Source: Candidatus Flexicrinis affinis (GTDB taxonomy: Bacteria > Chloroflexota > Anaerolineae > Aggregatilineales > Phototrophicaceae). From it: DNA of 64,000 nucleotides. Below the pieces are notes generated by a model that was given only the letters and a program-made list of their open reading frames with translations, did not search any database and had not been told where the DNA came from. Below, one piece after another: positions 52,929 through 62,882 of this stretch (position 1 is the stretch's first letter; the number at the start of each line of letters is the position of its first letter). The translations under genes were made by a program, and so were the position numbers. Location: assembly GCA_016716525.1 (NCBI GenBank), contig JADJWE010000001.1, positions 868,001 through 932,000 of the forward strand, read 5' to 3'.

Positions 52929-53921
52929 CTACAGCGGCGTGGACGATACTTGTCGCAGCACGGCCCGCAGCCCGAGAATCACAGACACGCCGGGGAGCCA
53001 GATCGCGCCGAACAGCGTGAACAGCGCCGCAATTGCCGCGACCTGATTGATCGAGTCGTCGCCAATGATCGGCGCGGAAAACGCCACGCTCGCGCCGATC
53101 AGGAACGCCATCATGCCAGCGAACCACGTCCCCCACGGGGGGTCGACGCGGACGTCCCCGACCAGATAGCCGTAGGACGTATCCTTGCGAAACCACAGCA
53201 TGGCGAGGCACAGCCCGATCAATCCGACCACCAACCCGCGCGACTCGAGATCGATCGCGCCGAGGTCGAGCTGACGATAGACGAGCGCGATGGCTGCGAA
53301 TCCCACGACCACGGCTTCAGCGGGCTGCATGAGGAGTGCTTCGCCGCGCGCTAGCGGCGTCCGCGATCCGATCAGGCCAACACCTCCGATCAAGGCGACC
53401 ACCCCGATGCCGACGATGAGGAAAAGCGTCGGATCGGTGAGAGTCGGGCCGGGGATGTCGGTCAGAATAGGCGCGTAACGTACCCATGTTCCCCAGCACA
53501 CGCCGATCAACGCTGCAAGCGGGACAAGCAGACGCTGCAGCGGCACCGCGCGCAGCATAACCAACCACAGCAGCAGCATTCCCATGAACAGTAGTGCGTG
53601 GCTGCCCATCGCACGGGTAACCAACGTACGCGGAATGTCGATCAGCGTGAACTGCGGATTGACGACGAGTGCGTAGAGCAGGGCGGCTAGACCACCGAGC
53701 GGTGCGACGCCATACAAGTCGCGAAGCCGCCAGCGGATGGCAAGATCGACGAGGGCGTATGCCAGCACGCCGTATCCGGCAAGGGTCAGGATCCAGTCTA
53801 TGACCGAACGATCGGGCGGATACGACCACAGCAGCACCTCTGCGCCGATGGCCCAGAGGATCGCAAGCAGCAGACGCGGCAAGTGCCGCGCCAACTGCGG
53901 CGCCAACCCTGTTGGGATCAT
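52929..53921 (-). CDS. Polytopic membrane protein of unknown function
   Basis: 330 residues with about ten hydrophobic segments separated by short loops; no soluble domain. LLLAILWAIGAEVLLW, MLLLWLVMLRAVPLQ and LIVGIGVVALIGGVGLIGS are clear helices. No family motif that I recognise. Start ATG 53921 overlaps the ppc stop (ATGA), and its stop lies three bases from the convergent TIR-DarT gene. Probably co-transcribed with ppc. Confidence 0.75.
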   Translation of the reverse strand: MIPTGLAPQLARHLPRLLLAILWAIGAEVLLWSYPPDRSVIDWILTLAGYGVLAYALVDLAIRWRLRDLYGVAPLGGLAALLYALVVNPQFTLIDIPRTLVTRAMGSHALLFMGMLLLWLVMLRAVPLQRLLVPLAALIGVCWGTWVRYAPILTDIPGPTLTDPTLFLIVGIGVVALIGGVGLIGSRTPLARGEALLMQPAEAVVVGFAAIALVYRQLDLGAIDLESRGLVVGLIGLCLAMLWFRKDTSYGYLVGDVRVDPPWGTWFAGMMAFLIGASVAFSAPIIGDDSINQVAAIAALFTLFGAIWLPGVSVILGLRAVLRQVSSTPL

Positions 53922-56602
53922 CCGGTCGTCTTCATCCCCGCCGCGATGCCGTTCACGGTCGCGAGGACGGCTTGCAGCGTATCGTCATAGGCGGGCAGAT
54001 CCGGGTGCATCATGCGCAGGTCGGCCAGCAGCGCAACCTGAATGAAGTTGAGCGGATCGACGTACGGGTTGCGCCGGTCGATCGAGCGCTGCATCAATGG
54101 TGCTTTTTCGAGCACGCTCGTTTGGCCTGTGATGCGGCAAATCCAGTCGCACGTTTGCGCGTGCTCGCTTTCGATCTTGTTGAAGATCTCGTCGCGCAGC
54201 TTGGCGTCGCTCACAAGGCCGCTGTACAAACGGGCGATCCCCATATCGGCCTTCACGACGTCGAGCTGTACGTTATCGATCAGCGCCTTGAAGAACGGCC
54301 AGCGCTCGTACATCGTCTGCAAGGTCGTTTCGCCGTCAGGGGAGTCGCCGCAGAATGTCTTGCACGCATGCCCGACACCGTACCAGCTCGGGATGATCGC
54401 GCGGCTCTGCATCCAGCTAAACACCCACGGGATCGCCCGAATTGACTCGAAGCCGCCCTTGCTGCGCTTCGCGGGCCGCGAGCCTATGGGAAGCTGGGCA
54501 AGCTCGTTGATCGGCGTGGCTTCGTGCCAGTAGGTCAGAAAAGACGGCGTCTCGTAGACGAACTTGCGGTAGTGCGCGCGGCTCAGCTCCGACAGCGTGT
54601 CCATTACCGAAAACCAATGCGGGTCGATCCCGTTCTGCGGCGCTCCGATGGCGAGGATGGACGCATTCACGACCTGCTGGAGGTGACGGTAGGCGATGTC
54701 GGGATTGCCATACCGGTAGGCGATGACCTCGCCCTGTTCGGTAATCTTGATCGGCCCGGTCATCGAGCCGGGGGGCTGCGCGAGGATAGCACGATTAGTC
54801 GGGCCGCCGCCGCGCCCGATGCTTCCGCCGCGCCCGTGGAACAGGCATAGCGTTACGTTGTTCTGCGCGCACAGTTCAGCCAGTTCGCGCTGTGCCTGAT
54901 ACAGGTTCCAGTTCGACGCGACGTATCCGCCGTCCTTATTGCTATCGGAATACCCGATCATGACCTGTTGAATGCGCCCGCGCTTATCGAGATAGCGGGA
55001 GTAGACCGGATTGTCGAACAACCCCTGCATCACCGCTTTCGACCGCTGCAAGTCTTCTACGGTCTCAAACAGCGGCACGATGTCGACATGATCGGCGATA
55101 CCGACCTCGCGCGCCAGCAGCAGCATGGCGAGAACGTCGCTCTGGTTCTGCGACATGCTGGCAATCACCGTATCGATCGCGCGCGGGCTGTGCTGCGCGT
55201 GGATGTCCGCGATCATGCGCCAAGTGGCGATCACACGATTTGTCGCGTCGCTGAAGGCAAGCTGAACTGGCAGCAGCGGGCGCGAATTGTCGATTTCGCG
55301 CGTCAGCAGGGCGATGCGCTCGGGCTCGGGCATTTCTGCATAATTGTCCGCCATGTGATAGCGACGAAAGACTTCGGTCAAGGCTGCGGTCTGTAGGCGG
55401 GCATCCTCGCGGATTTCGAGCGGTGCGAGATGCATCCCGAACAGGCGGACTTTGAGCATCAGCCGCTTGAGCGTACCCTCGGCGGCATGCACGCCGCGAT
55501 TGTGATAGAGGCTATCCCACATGACCTGCAAGTCGTCGAGCAGCTCGTCGCTGCGGCGATACTGGCCATTCGCTAGCCGGTCGCTGATGCGCTGCAGATA
55601 TTGACGGTACATTTCGCCGGCATAGCGGCCAGTGAATGGGTTCGATATACCGAGCCGCAGCAGCAGTTCTTCAGACACTGGGGCTTCGTCCAGTGACTGA
55701 GTCTGCCGGTCCCGCAGGTACTCGACCTCAGCCTGATACACCGTGCGCGCCCGTTCACGCATGACGTTAAGCGCCTCACGCGTAACGTCCGGCGTGACGT
55801 TCGGATTGCCGTCGCGGTCGCCAGCAATCCACGAGGCGAACTGGATCAGCGGGGCTGTGCCCGACCAGTCGTGAAGAGGAAAATGCCGGTTCAGGCTGTC
55901 GAGGAGGTCGAGATGCAGGTCCACCGTCACGTCCATCACAAAGCGCGTGATGAAGAATAGGCCGAACTCGACCTCGTCCATCACGGTCGCGCGTTGGGCG
56001 CGGTTGGGGCGCGTCTGCCAAAGCTGTTCGATTCGGCGCAGGATGTCGCGCGTCACCTGCGTCTGCTCACGAGGCAGCAGAGTTTGGCGCTCCAGCGCCG
56101 ACAGCAGCTCACTGACGTCCGCGAGTTTGATCAGCACTTCCTGCCGTTTGGCTTCGCTAGGGTGGGCTGTAAAGACCAAGCGCACGCGTACGGAGTGTAG
56201 TAGTCGTTCGACTGCCGCGGCGTCACTGCCGGCATGCTTTAGGTCGAGGAGAGCAGAGTCGATCGTTTCAGCGAGCGTGCCGGCCGCTTCGCGCTCGCGC
56301 AGCACGCGCACGCGCTGGTGATCTTCCGCAATGTTGATGAGCTGAAAGTAGTTGGCGAACGCTTTGATCAAGATGCGCTTGTGTTCTAGCGGAAGCCTCC
56401 GCATGCGTTCAAGCAAGCGATCGGTCTCTGAGTCTTCGCCGGCGCGGCGCGCCTTGGCCGACATCCGAGTTTCTTCAACGAGGTCGAACGCTTCCTGCCC
56501 GTGCTGTTCTCGGATGACCAGACCGAGCAGTGAACCCAAATACCGAATGTCGCCGCTGAGCGAACCTACGGCGTCCAGAAGTTTCGGATCGAGTTGAAAC
56601 AT
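53918..56602 (-). CDS. ppc: Phosphoenolpyruvate carboxylase
   Basis: Anaplerotic carboxylation of PEP to oxaloacetate. 894 residues, normal bacterial length. The catalytic His is in FTAHPSEAKRQ (near 150), and the signatures GYSDSNKDGGYVASNW and FHGRGGSIGRGGGP occur near 560 and 605. The GHR-type VFSWMQSR and the C-terminal NGIAAGMKTTG are as in the family. LVxxEpRxRR-type SASWIAGDRDGNPNV is also present (ASWIAGDRDGNP). Feedback sites cannot be judged by eye. Confidence 0.97.
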   Translation of the reverse strand: MFQLDPKLLDAVGSLSGDIRYLGSLLGLVIREQHGQEAFDLVEETRMSAKARRAGEDSETDRLLERMRRLPLEHKRILIKAFANYFQLINIAEDHQRVRVLREREAAGTLAETIDSALLDLKHAGSDAAAVERLLHSVRVRLVFTAHPSEAKRQEVLIKLADVSELLSALERQTLLPREQTQVTRDILRRIEQLWQTRPNRAQRATVMDEVEFGLFFITRFVMDVTVDLHLDLLDSLNRHFPLHDWSGTAPLIQFASWIAGDRDGNPNVTPDVTREALNVMRERARTVYQAEVEYLRDRQTQSLDEAPVSEELLLRLGISNPFTGRYAGEMYRQYLQRISDRLANGQYRRSDELLDDLQVMWDSLYHNRGVHAAEGTLKRLMLKVRLFGMHLAPLEIREDARLQTAALTEVFRRYHMADNYAEMPEPERIALLTREIDNSRPLLPVQLAFSDATNRVIATWRMIADIHAQHSPRAIDTVIASMSQNQSDVLAMLLLAREVGIADHVDIVPLFETVEDLQRSKAVMQGLFDNPVYSRYLDKRGRIQQVMIGYSDSNKDGGYVASNWNLYQAQRELAELCAQNNVTLCLFHGRGGSIGRGGGPTNRAILAQPPGSMTGPIKITEQGEVIAYRYGNPDIAYRHLQQVVNASILAIGAPQNGIDPHWFSVMDTLSELSRAHYRKFVYETPSFLTYWHEATPINELAQLPIGSRPAKRSKGGFESIRAIPWVFSWMQSRAIIPSWYGVGHACKTFCGDSPDGETTLQTMYERWPFFKALIDNVQLDVVKADMGIARLYSGLVSDAKLRDEIFNKIESEHAQTCDWICRITGQTSVLEKAPLMQRSIDRRNPYVDPLNFIQVALLADLRMMHPDLPAYDDTLQAVLATVNGIAAGMKTTG

Positions 56603-56627
56603 GGGATCCCGTTTACTGTTCTCACCC

Positions 56628-58685
56628 TTACGGTTCGGACTGGAGTGTGTCAGCGGTCATCAGTTCGCCCGGCGGGATAAAGGTGAATTCCGGGACGGAC
56701 GCACCCGCAAGCATTTTCATCATAACTGATACTGCCGCAGAGGCGTACACCGTGCGCCCCGCCTCGACCGTTGCCTTGAAATACTTGCCTTCGCGGATGT
56801 AGCGCTGTGCCAGCACCTCGGCGTCGACGCTGCCGATGAGTACGTCATCGTATGGCACTCCGGCCGCCTCAAGCGCTTCCAACGCACCGAAGCCCCCGGC
56901 ATCGTTAATGGTGAGAATTACGTTGAACTCGGTACCGTCGTTGAGCAGCGTCTCGATCGACTCTCGCGCCCAGTCAGGTGTGCCGCCCAGCACGCGTGCG
57001 ACAATCTCGGCGCCTGGCGCAAACTCGAGTAAGCCTTCGATCATGCCGTCGGCGCGTTCCTTGACATCCGGCAAGTCGTCGTACGTCAGTACGACGACCT
57101 TCGCTGCGCCATCGAACCGATCGGAGACCAACTGCCCGATGTACTCGCCTGGGGCACGACCAAGCAGCGTGGCATCCGTCAGGACTTGCACGCCTCCATA
57201 CTGCCCCATGTTGGACGCTTGCGAGACGAACGGGATGCGTGCGCGCCGGATTTCTTGCATAGTCGGTGCGATCAACTCAAGATCCAGCGGGCAAAGCACG
57301 ATGCCTGTCGCATTGTCAGCGATCGCGCGCTCCAACAGCGTGAGCTGTTGATACGCGTCGCTGTCCGGGTCGTACACACGTGTCGAAACCCCTGCTTCGC
57401 GTGCGAACTGCGACAGTTCGCGCGTCAGTGCCGCGTGATACTCACTCGAGGTGTTGCATGGAATGAGAGCGATAAATCCGTCAGTGCCGAACACTGACTG
57501 CGCGATCTCGATTTCGTCTTCGGTCGGCAGATAGTCCTCGAGCCTGCCGCTCTCACCCAGCCGAATCTGGTCCGGGTCGTAACGGGGCCGTGACGCGATG
57601 GCCGTTCGGGTTTGAGACAGCGCGACCGCCTGTTCCGCGGTGGCCGCCGCCGCCAGGTTGGTGGCCGCCGTGGCCTGCCGTTCCTGTTCTGTTCGAACCA
57701 GCAGCAGCGTTACGCCCATTACGGCTACGATCAAGGTGACGATCGCTACGATTAGCCCGGTACGCAGACGATCCTGCGTCACCTGAATCGGCTGTGTCCG
57801 ATTGATCACCGTATCCGCTGGCCGCGGGAACGAGAGTGTCGAGTGTTTGCCGACGGCTCTGTTGAGGTCAGTCGCCATATCTCGAACCGACGCATACCGG
57901 TCTGCCGGCGCTTTGGCGAGGGCGCGCAGGACAACCGAGTCGAATGCCGGCGGCAGGGACAGATTGCGCTCCGAGGGGGCGTCAGGATGGGTCTGCAAGT
58001 GTTTGAAAATGACCGGGATGACGTCCCCGTCAGACGATGAAAATGGGGGTGTTCCGGTCAACATTTCGTATAGGAGGCAGCCGAGCGCGTACACGTCCGA
58101 ACGGAAGTCGAGGGCCTCGCCCTTGAGCTGTTCGGGCGACATATACACCGGCGTGCCCATGATCTGACCGGTCTTGGTGAAACCCGCCTCCGCGTCGACC
58201 AGCTTGGCGAGGCCGAAGTCAGTCAGGTAGGCATTGCCTTCCTCGTCGAGCAGAATGTTGGAAGGCTTGATGTCGCGGTGAATGATGCCCTTGCTGTGGG
58301 CGAGCGCAAGCCCGTGCGCGAACTGCTGGAACAGGCCGATGGCGTGCTCGTAGGGCATCGGGTCGCCTTTGAGCAGGTCTTCGAGCGAGCCGCCGCGCAG
58401 CAGGCGCATTGCCAGATACGCGTATTCGCCGGTGATTCCGTAGCTGTAAACCGGGAGGATGTTGGGATGCTCAAGCGACGCGATCAATTTGGCTTCCGAC
58501 GCAAACCGCGCGGAAAAATCGCGGTTCTTGTCGGCCACGTCGTTCATCCGAATGACCTTCAGCGCGACATCGCGACGCATCAAGGGCTGTTCGGCACGAT
58601 AAACGGTGGCCATGCCTCCGCGCCCAACGACTTCCTTGACGGTGAACTCACCGATTTGCTTGCCGATTAGGGCGTCGTGCGCCAT
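56628..58685 (-). CDS. Receptor Ser/Thr kinase with extracellular sugar-binding-protein domain
   Basis: 685 residues. The kinase domain (about 14-280) is complete: GRGGMATVYRA, K43 in VALKV, HRDIKPSN (136-143), DFG (156-158) and the PEQL activation segment. One membrane helix (309-331) leads to an outside domain (about 395-685) of the type I periplasmic-binding (RbsB/LacI) fold, with FIALIPCNTSSEYHAAL, IVLCPLD, IPFVSQASN and VILTINDAGG. Binding of a sugar or related ligand outside could control phosphorylation inside. Found with no ABC transporter; 25 bases before ppc, so perhaps linked to carbon supply. Confidence 0.92.
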   Translation of the reverse strand: MAHDALIGKQIGEFTVKEVVGRGGMATVYRAEQPLMRRDVALKVIRMNDVADKNRDFSARFASEAKLIASLEHPNILPVYSYGITGEYAYLAMRLLRGGSLEDLLKGDPMPYEHAIGLFQQFAHGLALAHSKGIIHRDIKPSNILLDEEGNAYLTDFGLAKLVDAEAGFTKTGQIMGTPVYMSPEQLKGEALDFRSDVYALGCLLYEMLTGTPPFSSSDGDVIPVIFKHLQTHPDAPSERNLSLPPAFDSVVLRALAKAPADRYASVRDMATDLNRAVGKHSTLSFPRPADTVINRTQPIQVTQDRLRTGLIVAIVTLIVAVMGVTLLLVRTEQERQATAATNLAAAATAEQAVALSQTRTAIASRPRYDPDQIRLGESGRLEDYLPTEDEIEIAQSVFGTDGFIALIPCNTSSEYHAALTRELSQFAREAGVSTRVYDPDSDAYQQLTLLERAIADNATGIVLCPLDLELIAPTMQEIRRARIPFVSQASNMGQYGGVQVLTDATLLGRAPGEYIGQLVSDRFDGAAKVVVLTYDDLPDVKERADGMIEGLLEFAPGAEIVARVLGGTPDWARESIETLLNDGTEFNVILTINDAGGFGALEALEAAGVPYDDVLIGSVDAEVLAQRYIREGKYFKATVEAGRTVYASAAVSVMMKMLAGASVPEFTFIPPGELMTADTLQSEP

Positions 58686-58727
58686 GGTACTTTGATGCCT
58701 GTGCGATGTATCGACGCATGACGCGTG

Positions 58728-58756
58728 AGTATACCGATTGCGTGCGGCGATTCCAA
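58728..58756 (-). promoter_or_regulatory. Promoter of the receptor kinase gene
   Basis: Read on the minus strand: TTGGAA (58751-58756), a 17-base spacer and TATACT (58728-58733), 43 bases before the ATG. Both boxes are good and spacing is ideal. Confidence 0.6.
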
Positions 58757-58777
58757 TTCGGGTGACCTACCGGCCCC

Positions 58778-58806
58778 TCGTCAATACCGACAGGCGTCTT
58801 TATAAT
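58778..58806 (+). promoter_or_regulatory. Promoter of glyQS
   Basis: TCGTCA (58778-58783), a 17-base spacer and a perfect TATAAT (58801-58806), 39 bases before ATG 58846. No T-box features lie in the short leader. Confidence 0.6.
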
Positions 58807-58845
58807 GGCCCACGAGACCAACCACACGAGGACTGAGGTCTGCCA

Positions 58846-61800
58846 ATGGCGGGGAAGCCCCTCAATTTCCAGCAGGTCATTTTGAAGCTGCACGAGTTCT
58901 GGGCCACGCACGACTGCGTGATCTGGGAACCGTATAACGTTCAGGTCGGCGCGGGCACGGGTAACCCGGCCACATTACTGCGCGTACTGGGCCCCGAACC
59001 GTGGCGAGTCGCGTATGTCGAGCCGAGCGTGCGCCCGGACGATGGCCGTTACGGCGAGAACCCGAACCGCATGCAGAAGTATTACCAGTATCAGGTCATC
59101 CTCAAGCCCGATCCGGGCAACCCGCAGGAGCTCTATCTCCAGTCGCTCGAAGCATTGGGGATCAACCCACGCGAACACGATATCCGCTTCGTGGAAGACA
59201 ACTGGGAGAGCCCGGCACTTGGCGCGTGGGGGCTGGGCTGGGAGGTCTGGCTCGACGGCCAAGAGATCACGCAGTTTACGTACTTCCAGCAGGCGGGGGG
59301 CCTCGAATTGAACCCGCCTGCTGTCGAGATCACCTATGGTATCGAGCGAATCGTACTGGCGCTGCAAGGCCGCGATAGTGCGTGGGACATCGAGTGGTTG
59401 GGCGACCTGCAGTACCGCGACATGATGCTGCAAGACGAGATCGACCACTGCCGCTACTACTTCGATCTGGCGGACGTCGAAAACCTGCGCGAGGTCTACG
59501 ATATCTACGAGGGCGAGCATAAGCGGTCACTGGAGGCCGCGGCGATCATCCCGGCCTACGACTACATCCTCAAGTGCAGCCACCTGTTCAACGTGCTGGA
59601 TGCGCGCGGCGCGATCGGCGTAACCGAGCGCGCGTCGTACTTCCGGCGCATGCGCGATATGACGCGCAACATCGCCAAAGCGTACGTCGCGCAGCGCGAG
59701 TCGCTCGGATATCCCGTGCTGAAAATGGCGGAACGATGGGCTGGGCCAGCGCTGCAGACGCCGGCCGCCAACGCCTCGAAGCCGACTGCCCCGGCCGATG
59801 TCCTGATCGAAATCGGGGTCGAGGAACTGCCGGCGCAAGACGTAGACGACGCGCAAGCACAGCTCGAGCAGTCGGCCAGCAAGTTGTTCGACGATCTGCG
59901 CTTGGCACACGACGGTGTCAGTGTAATGGCGACGCCGCGCCGGCTCGTGGTTCATGCGCGCGGTGTTCAGCCCGTACAGCCGAATCAGACCACAGTCGAG
60001 AAGGGGCCGCCCGCCGAACGCGCCTTCAATGCCGACGGCACGCCGACGAAGGCTGCCGAGGGTTTCGCGCGGAGCCGCGGGATCGACGTGTCGGCGCTGA
60101 CGGTGGAGGACATCGACGGCGGCAAGTACGTCATGGCGCGGGTTGAGCGTGCCGGACGCCCGGCGACCGATGTATTGGCCGAGGCGCTTCCCGCTTTCGT
60201 AGGCGCCATCAAGTTTCCGAAGTCGATGCGCTGGAACGAGACCAATCAGGCGTTCAGCCGGCCACTGCGCTGGATACTCGCGCTGTTCGGCGGTCATGTG
60301 ATCCCGTTCGCGTTCGCCGGGGTCGCCAGCGGCAGCGTGACGCGTGGCATCCGCCCGTACGGATCGCCGGAACAGTCTGTCGCTAACCCGGAAGCATACT
60401 TCGCATTCGTGGCCTCGCAAGGCGTGGTCCTCGATCGCGAGGCGCGCCGTGCCACCATTGCCCAGCAGATCCGTGATCTAGCGGCGGGGGTCGGCGGCGT
60501 CGTGCCGGACGATCCGGGCCTGATGCAAGAGGTCGTCAACCTGATCGAAGTCCCGACTGCGGTTCGCGGTTCGTTCGACCCGGACTTCCTGACGCTGCCG
60601 CGCGATGTGTTGATCAACGTGATGCGCAACAAGCAGCGCTATTTCGCCGTGCAATCCGAGGCGGGCGAGCTGCTGCCGTATTTCATCACGATCCGCAACG
60701 GCGACCACGACCACGTCGACCTTGTCCAGATGGGCAACGAGCACGTACTCACGGCGCGCTTCTCGGACGCCCGGTTCTTCTATCGCGACGACGTCAAGGT
60801 GCCGCTGGACGGCTACTTGATGCGCCTGAGTACCCTGACGTTTCAGGAGAAACTCGGCTCGATGCTCGACAAGAGTCGGCGTATCGAGCGACTGGTGCCG
60901 ATCGTCGCCCAAACTCTCGCGACACCGCGCGCCGATGTCGAGGTCGCTAAGCGTGCCGCGCAGATTCTGAAAGCCGACTTGGCGACGCGCATGGTCGTCG
61001 AGATGACGTCGCTGCAAGGTACGATGGGCCGCGAGTACGCACGTCTGGGCGGTGAGCCGGAGCCAGTCGCGGCGGCGATTTACGAACACTGGCTGCCGCG
61101 CAGCGCCGATGACAGCGTGCCGGCCTCGCCGGCAGGTGTGCTGCTTGCGCTGCTTGACCGGTTGGACAGCCTCGTGGGACTGTTCGGTGTCGGGCTTGCG
61201 CCAAAGTCGACCGCGGATCCATACGGGCTGCGTCGCGCTGCCCTCGGCATCATCCAGATCTTGACGCATCACGAAATCGACCTCGACCTGTCGAGCGTGA
61301 TCAAGGACGCTGCCGCCGTGCAGCCCGTGGCGATCAGCGCTGAGGTGCGCACGCAAGTCGAAGAGTTCATCGCCGGGCGTTTGCGTGTATGGCTGAGCGA
61401 CCGCGGCTTCGCGGCGGATGTGATCAGCGCCGTGCTTGCCGAGACGCCGAATAACCCGTATCGCGCACTGATCAACGTCGAACAACTTACCGAGTGGGTG
61501 GCCGACGACGGCTGGGCGGGAATTCTCGACAGTTTCGCGCGTTGTGTGCGCATTACGCGCGGCGAGACGCAGCGGTACATCGTGGACGAGTCGAAGTTCG
61601 TACAAGACGAAGAGCGTGAACTGCATCTGGCGTATCAGCAGTCGCGCGCGACGTTGAACGCGCACCCCGACGTGGATTCGTTCCTGTCGTCGTTTGCACC
61701 GATGGTGCCGGTCGTGCGCCACTTCTTTGGCGACGAGGCCGGCAAGGGCGTGTTGGTCAACACCGATGACGCCGACATCCGGCGTAACCGGATTGCGTTG

Positions 61801-61863
61801 CTGCAAGCGATCAGCGCGATGCAGGCTGGACGCGCCGACTTGAGCGCGCTCGCGGGATTCTAG
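58846..61863 (+). CDS. glyQS: Glycyl-tRNA synthetase, alpha and beta chains fused
   Basis: 1005 residues. The alpha part (about 1-300) starts FQQVILKLHEFWATHDCVIWEPYNV and includes QYQVILKPDP, WEVWLDGQEITQFTYFQQAGG, and IERIVLALQG, the class II active site. After a short Pro/Ala linker (near 305-315) the beta part starts DVLIEIGVEELPAQDVD, with FPKSMRW, IRPYGSPEQ and the HD-like/anticodon region near the C-terminus. Most bacteria have separate glyQ and glyS; the single chain is known in Chlamydia and in some other phyla. It should charge tRNA-Gly as a dimer. No internal stop. Confidence 0.97.
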   Translation: MAGKPLNFQQVILKLHEFWATHDCVIWEPYNVQVGAGTGNPATLLRVLGPEPWRVAYVEPSVRPDDGRYGENPNRMQKYYQYQVILKPDPGNPQELYLQSLEALGINPREHDIRFVEDNWESPALGAWGLGWEVWLDGQEITQFTYFQQAGGLELNPPAVEITYGIERIVLALQGRDSAWDIEWLGDLQYRDMMLQDEIDHCRYYFDLADVENLREVYDIYEGEHKRSLEAAAIIPAYDYILKCSHLFNVLDARGAIGVTERASYFRRMRDMTRNIAKAYVAQRESLGYPVLKMAERWAGPALQTPAANASKPTAPADVLIEIGVEELPAQDVDDAQAQLEQSASKLFDDLRLAHDGVSVMATPRRLVVHARGVQPVQPNQTTVEKGPPAERAFNADGTPTKAAEGFARSRGIDVSALTVEDIDGGKYVMARVERAGRPATDVLAEALPAFVGAIKFPKSMRWNETNQAFSRPLRWILALFGGHVIPFAFAGVASGSVTRGIRPYGSPEQSVANPEAYFAFVASQGVVLDREARRATIAQQIRDLAAGVGGVVPDDPGLMQEVVNLIEVPTAVRGSFDPDFLTLPRDVLINVMRNKQRYFAVQSEAGELLPYFITIRNGDHDHVDLVQMGNEHVLTARFSDARFFYRDDVKVPLDGYLMRLSTLTFQEKLGSMLDKSRRIERLVPIVAQTLATPRADVEVAKRAAQILKADLATRMVVEMTSLQGTMGREYARLGGEPEPVAAAIYEHWLPRSADDSVPASPAGVLLALLDRLDSLVGLFGVGLAPKSTADPYGLRRAALGIIQILTHHEIDLDLSSVIKDAAAVQPVAISAEVRTQVEEFIAGRLRVWLSDRGFAADVISAVLAETPNNPYRALINVEQLTEWVADDGWAGILDSFARCVRITRGETQRYIVDESKFVQDEERELHLAYQQSRATLNAHPDVDSFLSSFAPMVPVVRHFFGDEAGKGVLVNTDDADIRRNRIALLQAISAMQAGRADLSALAGF

Positions 61864-61911
61864 CACCTACGGAGGATCGAGGGCGGCAATCGCCGCGTTC
61901 CCGAACGATTG

Positions 61912-62874
61912 ATGCTGCGTCCCGTAAACATTCGCACCGATTTGGCGCCACTTGCCGATCTCATTGAGGTTGCCTTCGCAAGCTCGATGGATAGCAGCGG
62001 CCGGTCGGCACTGCGCGAAATGCGTACGATGGCGCGCTTGTCGTTTGGGATGCTCCCACTCGCGCGGCTTAACGATCTGACGGTTGGGATCAGCCTCGGT
62101 TTTGTGTGGGAGGAAGACGGCAAATTGGTCGGCAACGTATCGGTGTATCCTGCCAAACTGCCGCGCAGTATCGGGCCGTCGTGGATCATTGCCAATGTCG
62201 GTGTACATCCACTCTATCAGCGCCGCGGGATCGCCCGTCAATTGATGCTGCGCGCGATGGAGATGATCCACGAAAAAGGGGGCACTCAGGCTTTGCTGCA
62301 GGTGGACGATGACAATACTGCTGCAATCGAGCTCTACAAAGGCCTTGGATTCGCGTCGGAGCGGACGTTCACGACGTACAGGCGCAGCCCCTCGCTGCGC
62401 TTCCCCGACTCGCCGCTGACCGAGAGACCGTACATTCGCCGCCGCCGGCGAAGCGAGTGGAAGCAGGAAATGGCGCTCGCCGCGGCATTGAGGCCGGAAG
62501 AGCGTGGTGGGATCGGGTGGCTAAGGCCGATTGTGCCGGAGTTGTTTCGGCCGGATCTGCTGCGCGGCCTGCGCGATTTCGTGAACATGCGCTCGCTCGA
62601 CCGCCTTGTCGTGGAACCGAATGCGTCTCAATTACAGTCGGTGATGTGGGTCGAGCGTGCGTTCGGCGCGACCGCGCGGTTGTCGCTTATGATCCATCCA
62701 AGCCGCGCTGGTGTCGATGACGAGGCGCTGCTCGGGTCGTATGTGCGGCAGTCCGGTGGCAACGCCCTCACCATTGAGCATCCAAAGGACGACGAAACCA
62801 TCCATCCGGTGCTTGAACGATATCGCTTTTTCGAACAGCGCACGGTGATACACATGCGCTGGATGGCAAACTAG
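61912..62874 (+). CDS. GNAT acetyltransferase with an additional C-terminal domain
   Basis: 320 residues (ATG 61912, with TTG one codon earlier; no good ribosome site). The GNAT acetyl-CoA loop is in NVGVHPLYQRRGIARQLMLRAM (about 95-115), followed by ALLQVDDDNTAAIELYKGLGF. The second half (about 160-320) lacks an evident CoA loop and looks like a decayed or substrate-binding GNAT copy, since it ends in a strand order similar to IEHPKDDETIHPVLERYRFFEQR. Target unknown. Confidence 0.85.
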   Translation: MLRPVNIRTDLAPLADLIEVAFASSMDSSGRSALREMRTMARLSFGMLPLARLNDLTVGISLGFVWEEDGKLVGNVSVYPAKLPRSIGPSWIIANVGVHPLYQRRGIARQLMLRAMEMIHEKGGTQALLQVDDDNTAAIELYKGLGFASERTFTTYRRSPSLRFPDSPLTERPYIRRRRRSEWKQEMALAAALRPEERGGIGWLRPIVPELFRPDLLRGLRDFVNMRSLDRLVVEPNASQLQSVMWVERAFGATARLSLMIHPSRAGVDDEALLGSYVRQSGGNALTIEHPKDDETIHPVLERYRFFEQRTVIHMRWMAN

Positions 62875-62882
62875 GGGGCACA

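Noticed and set aside
60478..61866. 462-residue minus-strand ORF under glyQS
   Set aside because: Antisense to a recognised synthetase, no motif in its translation.
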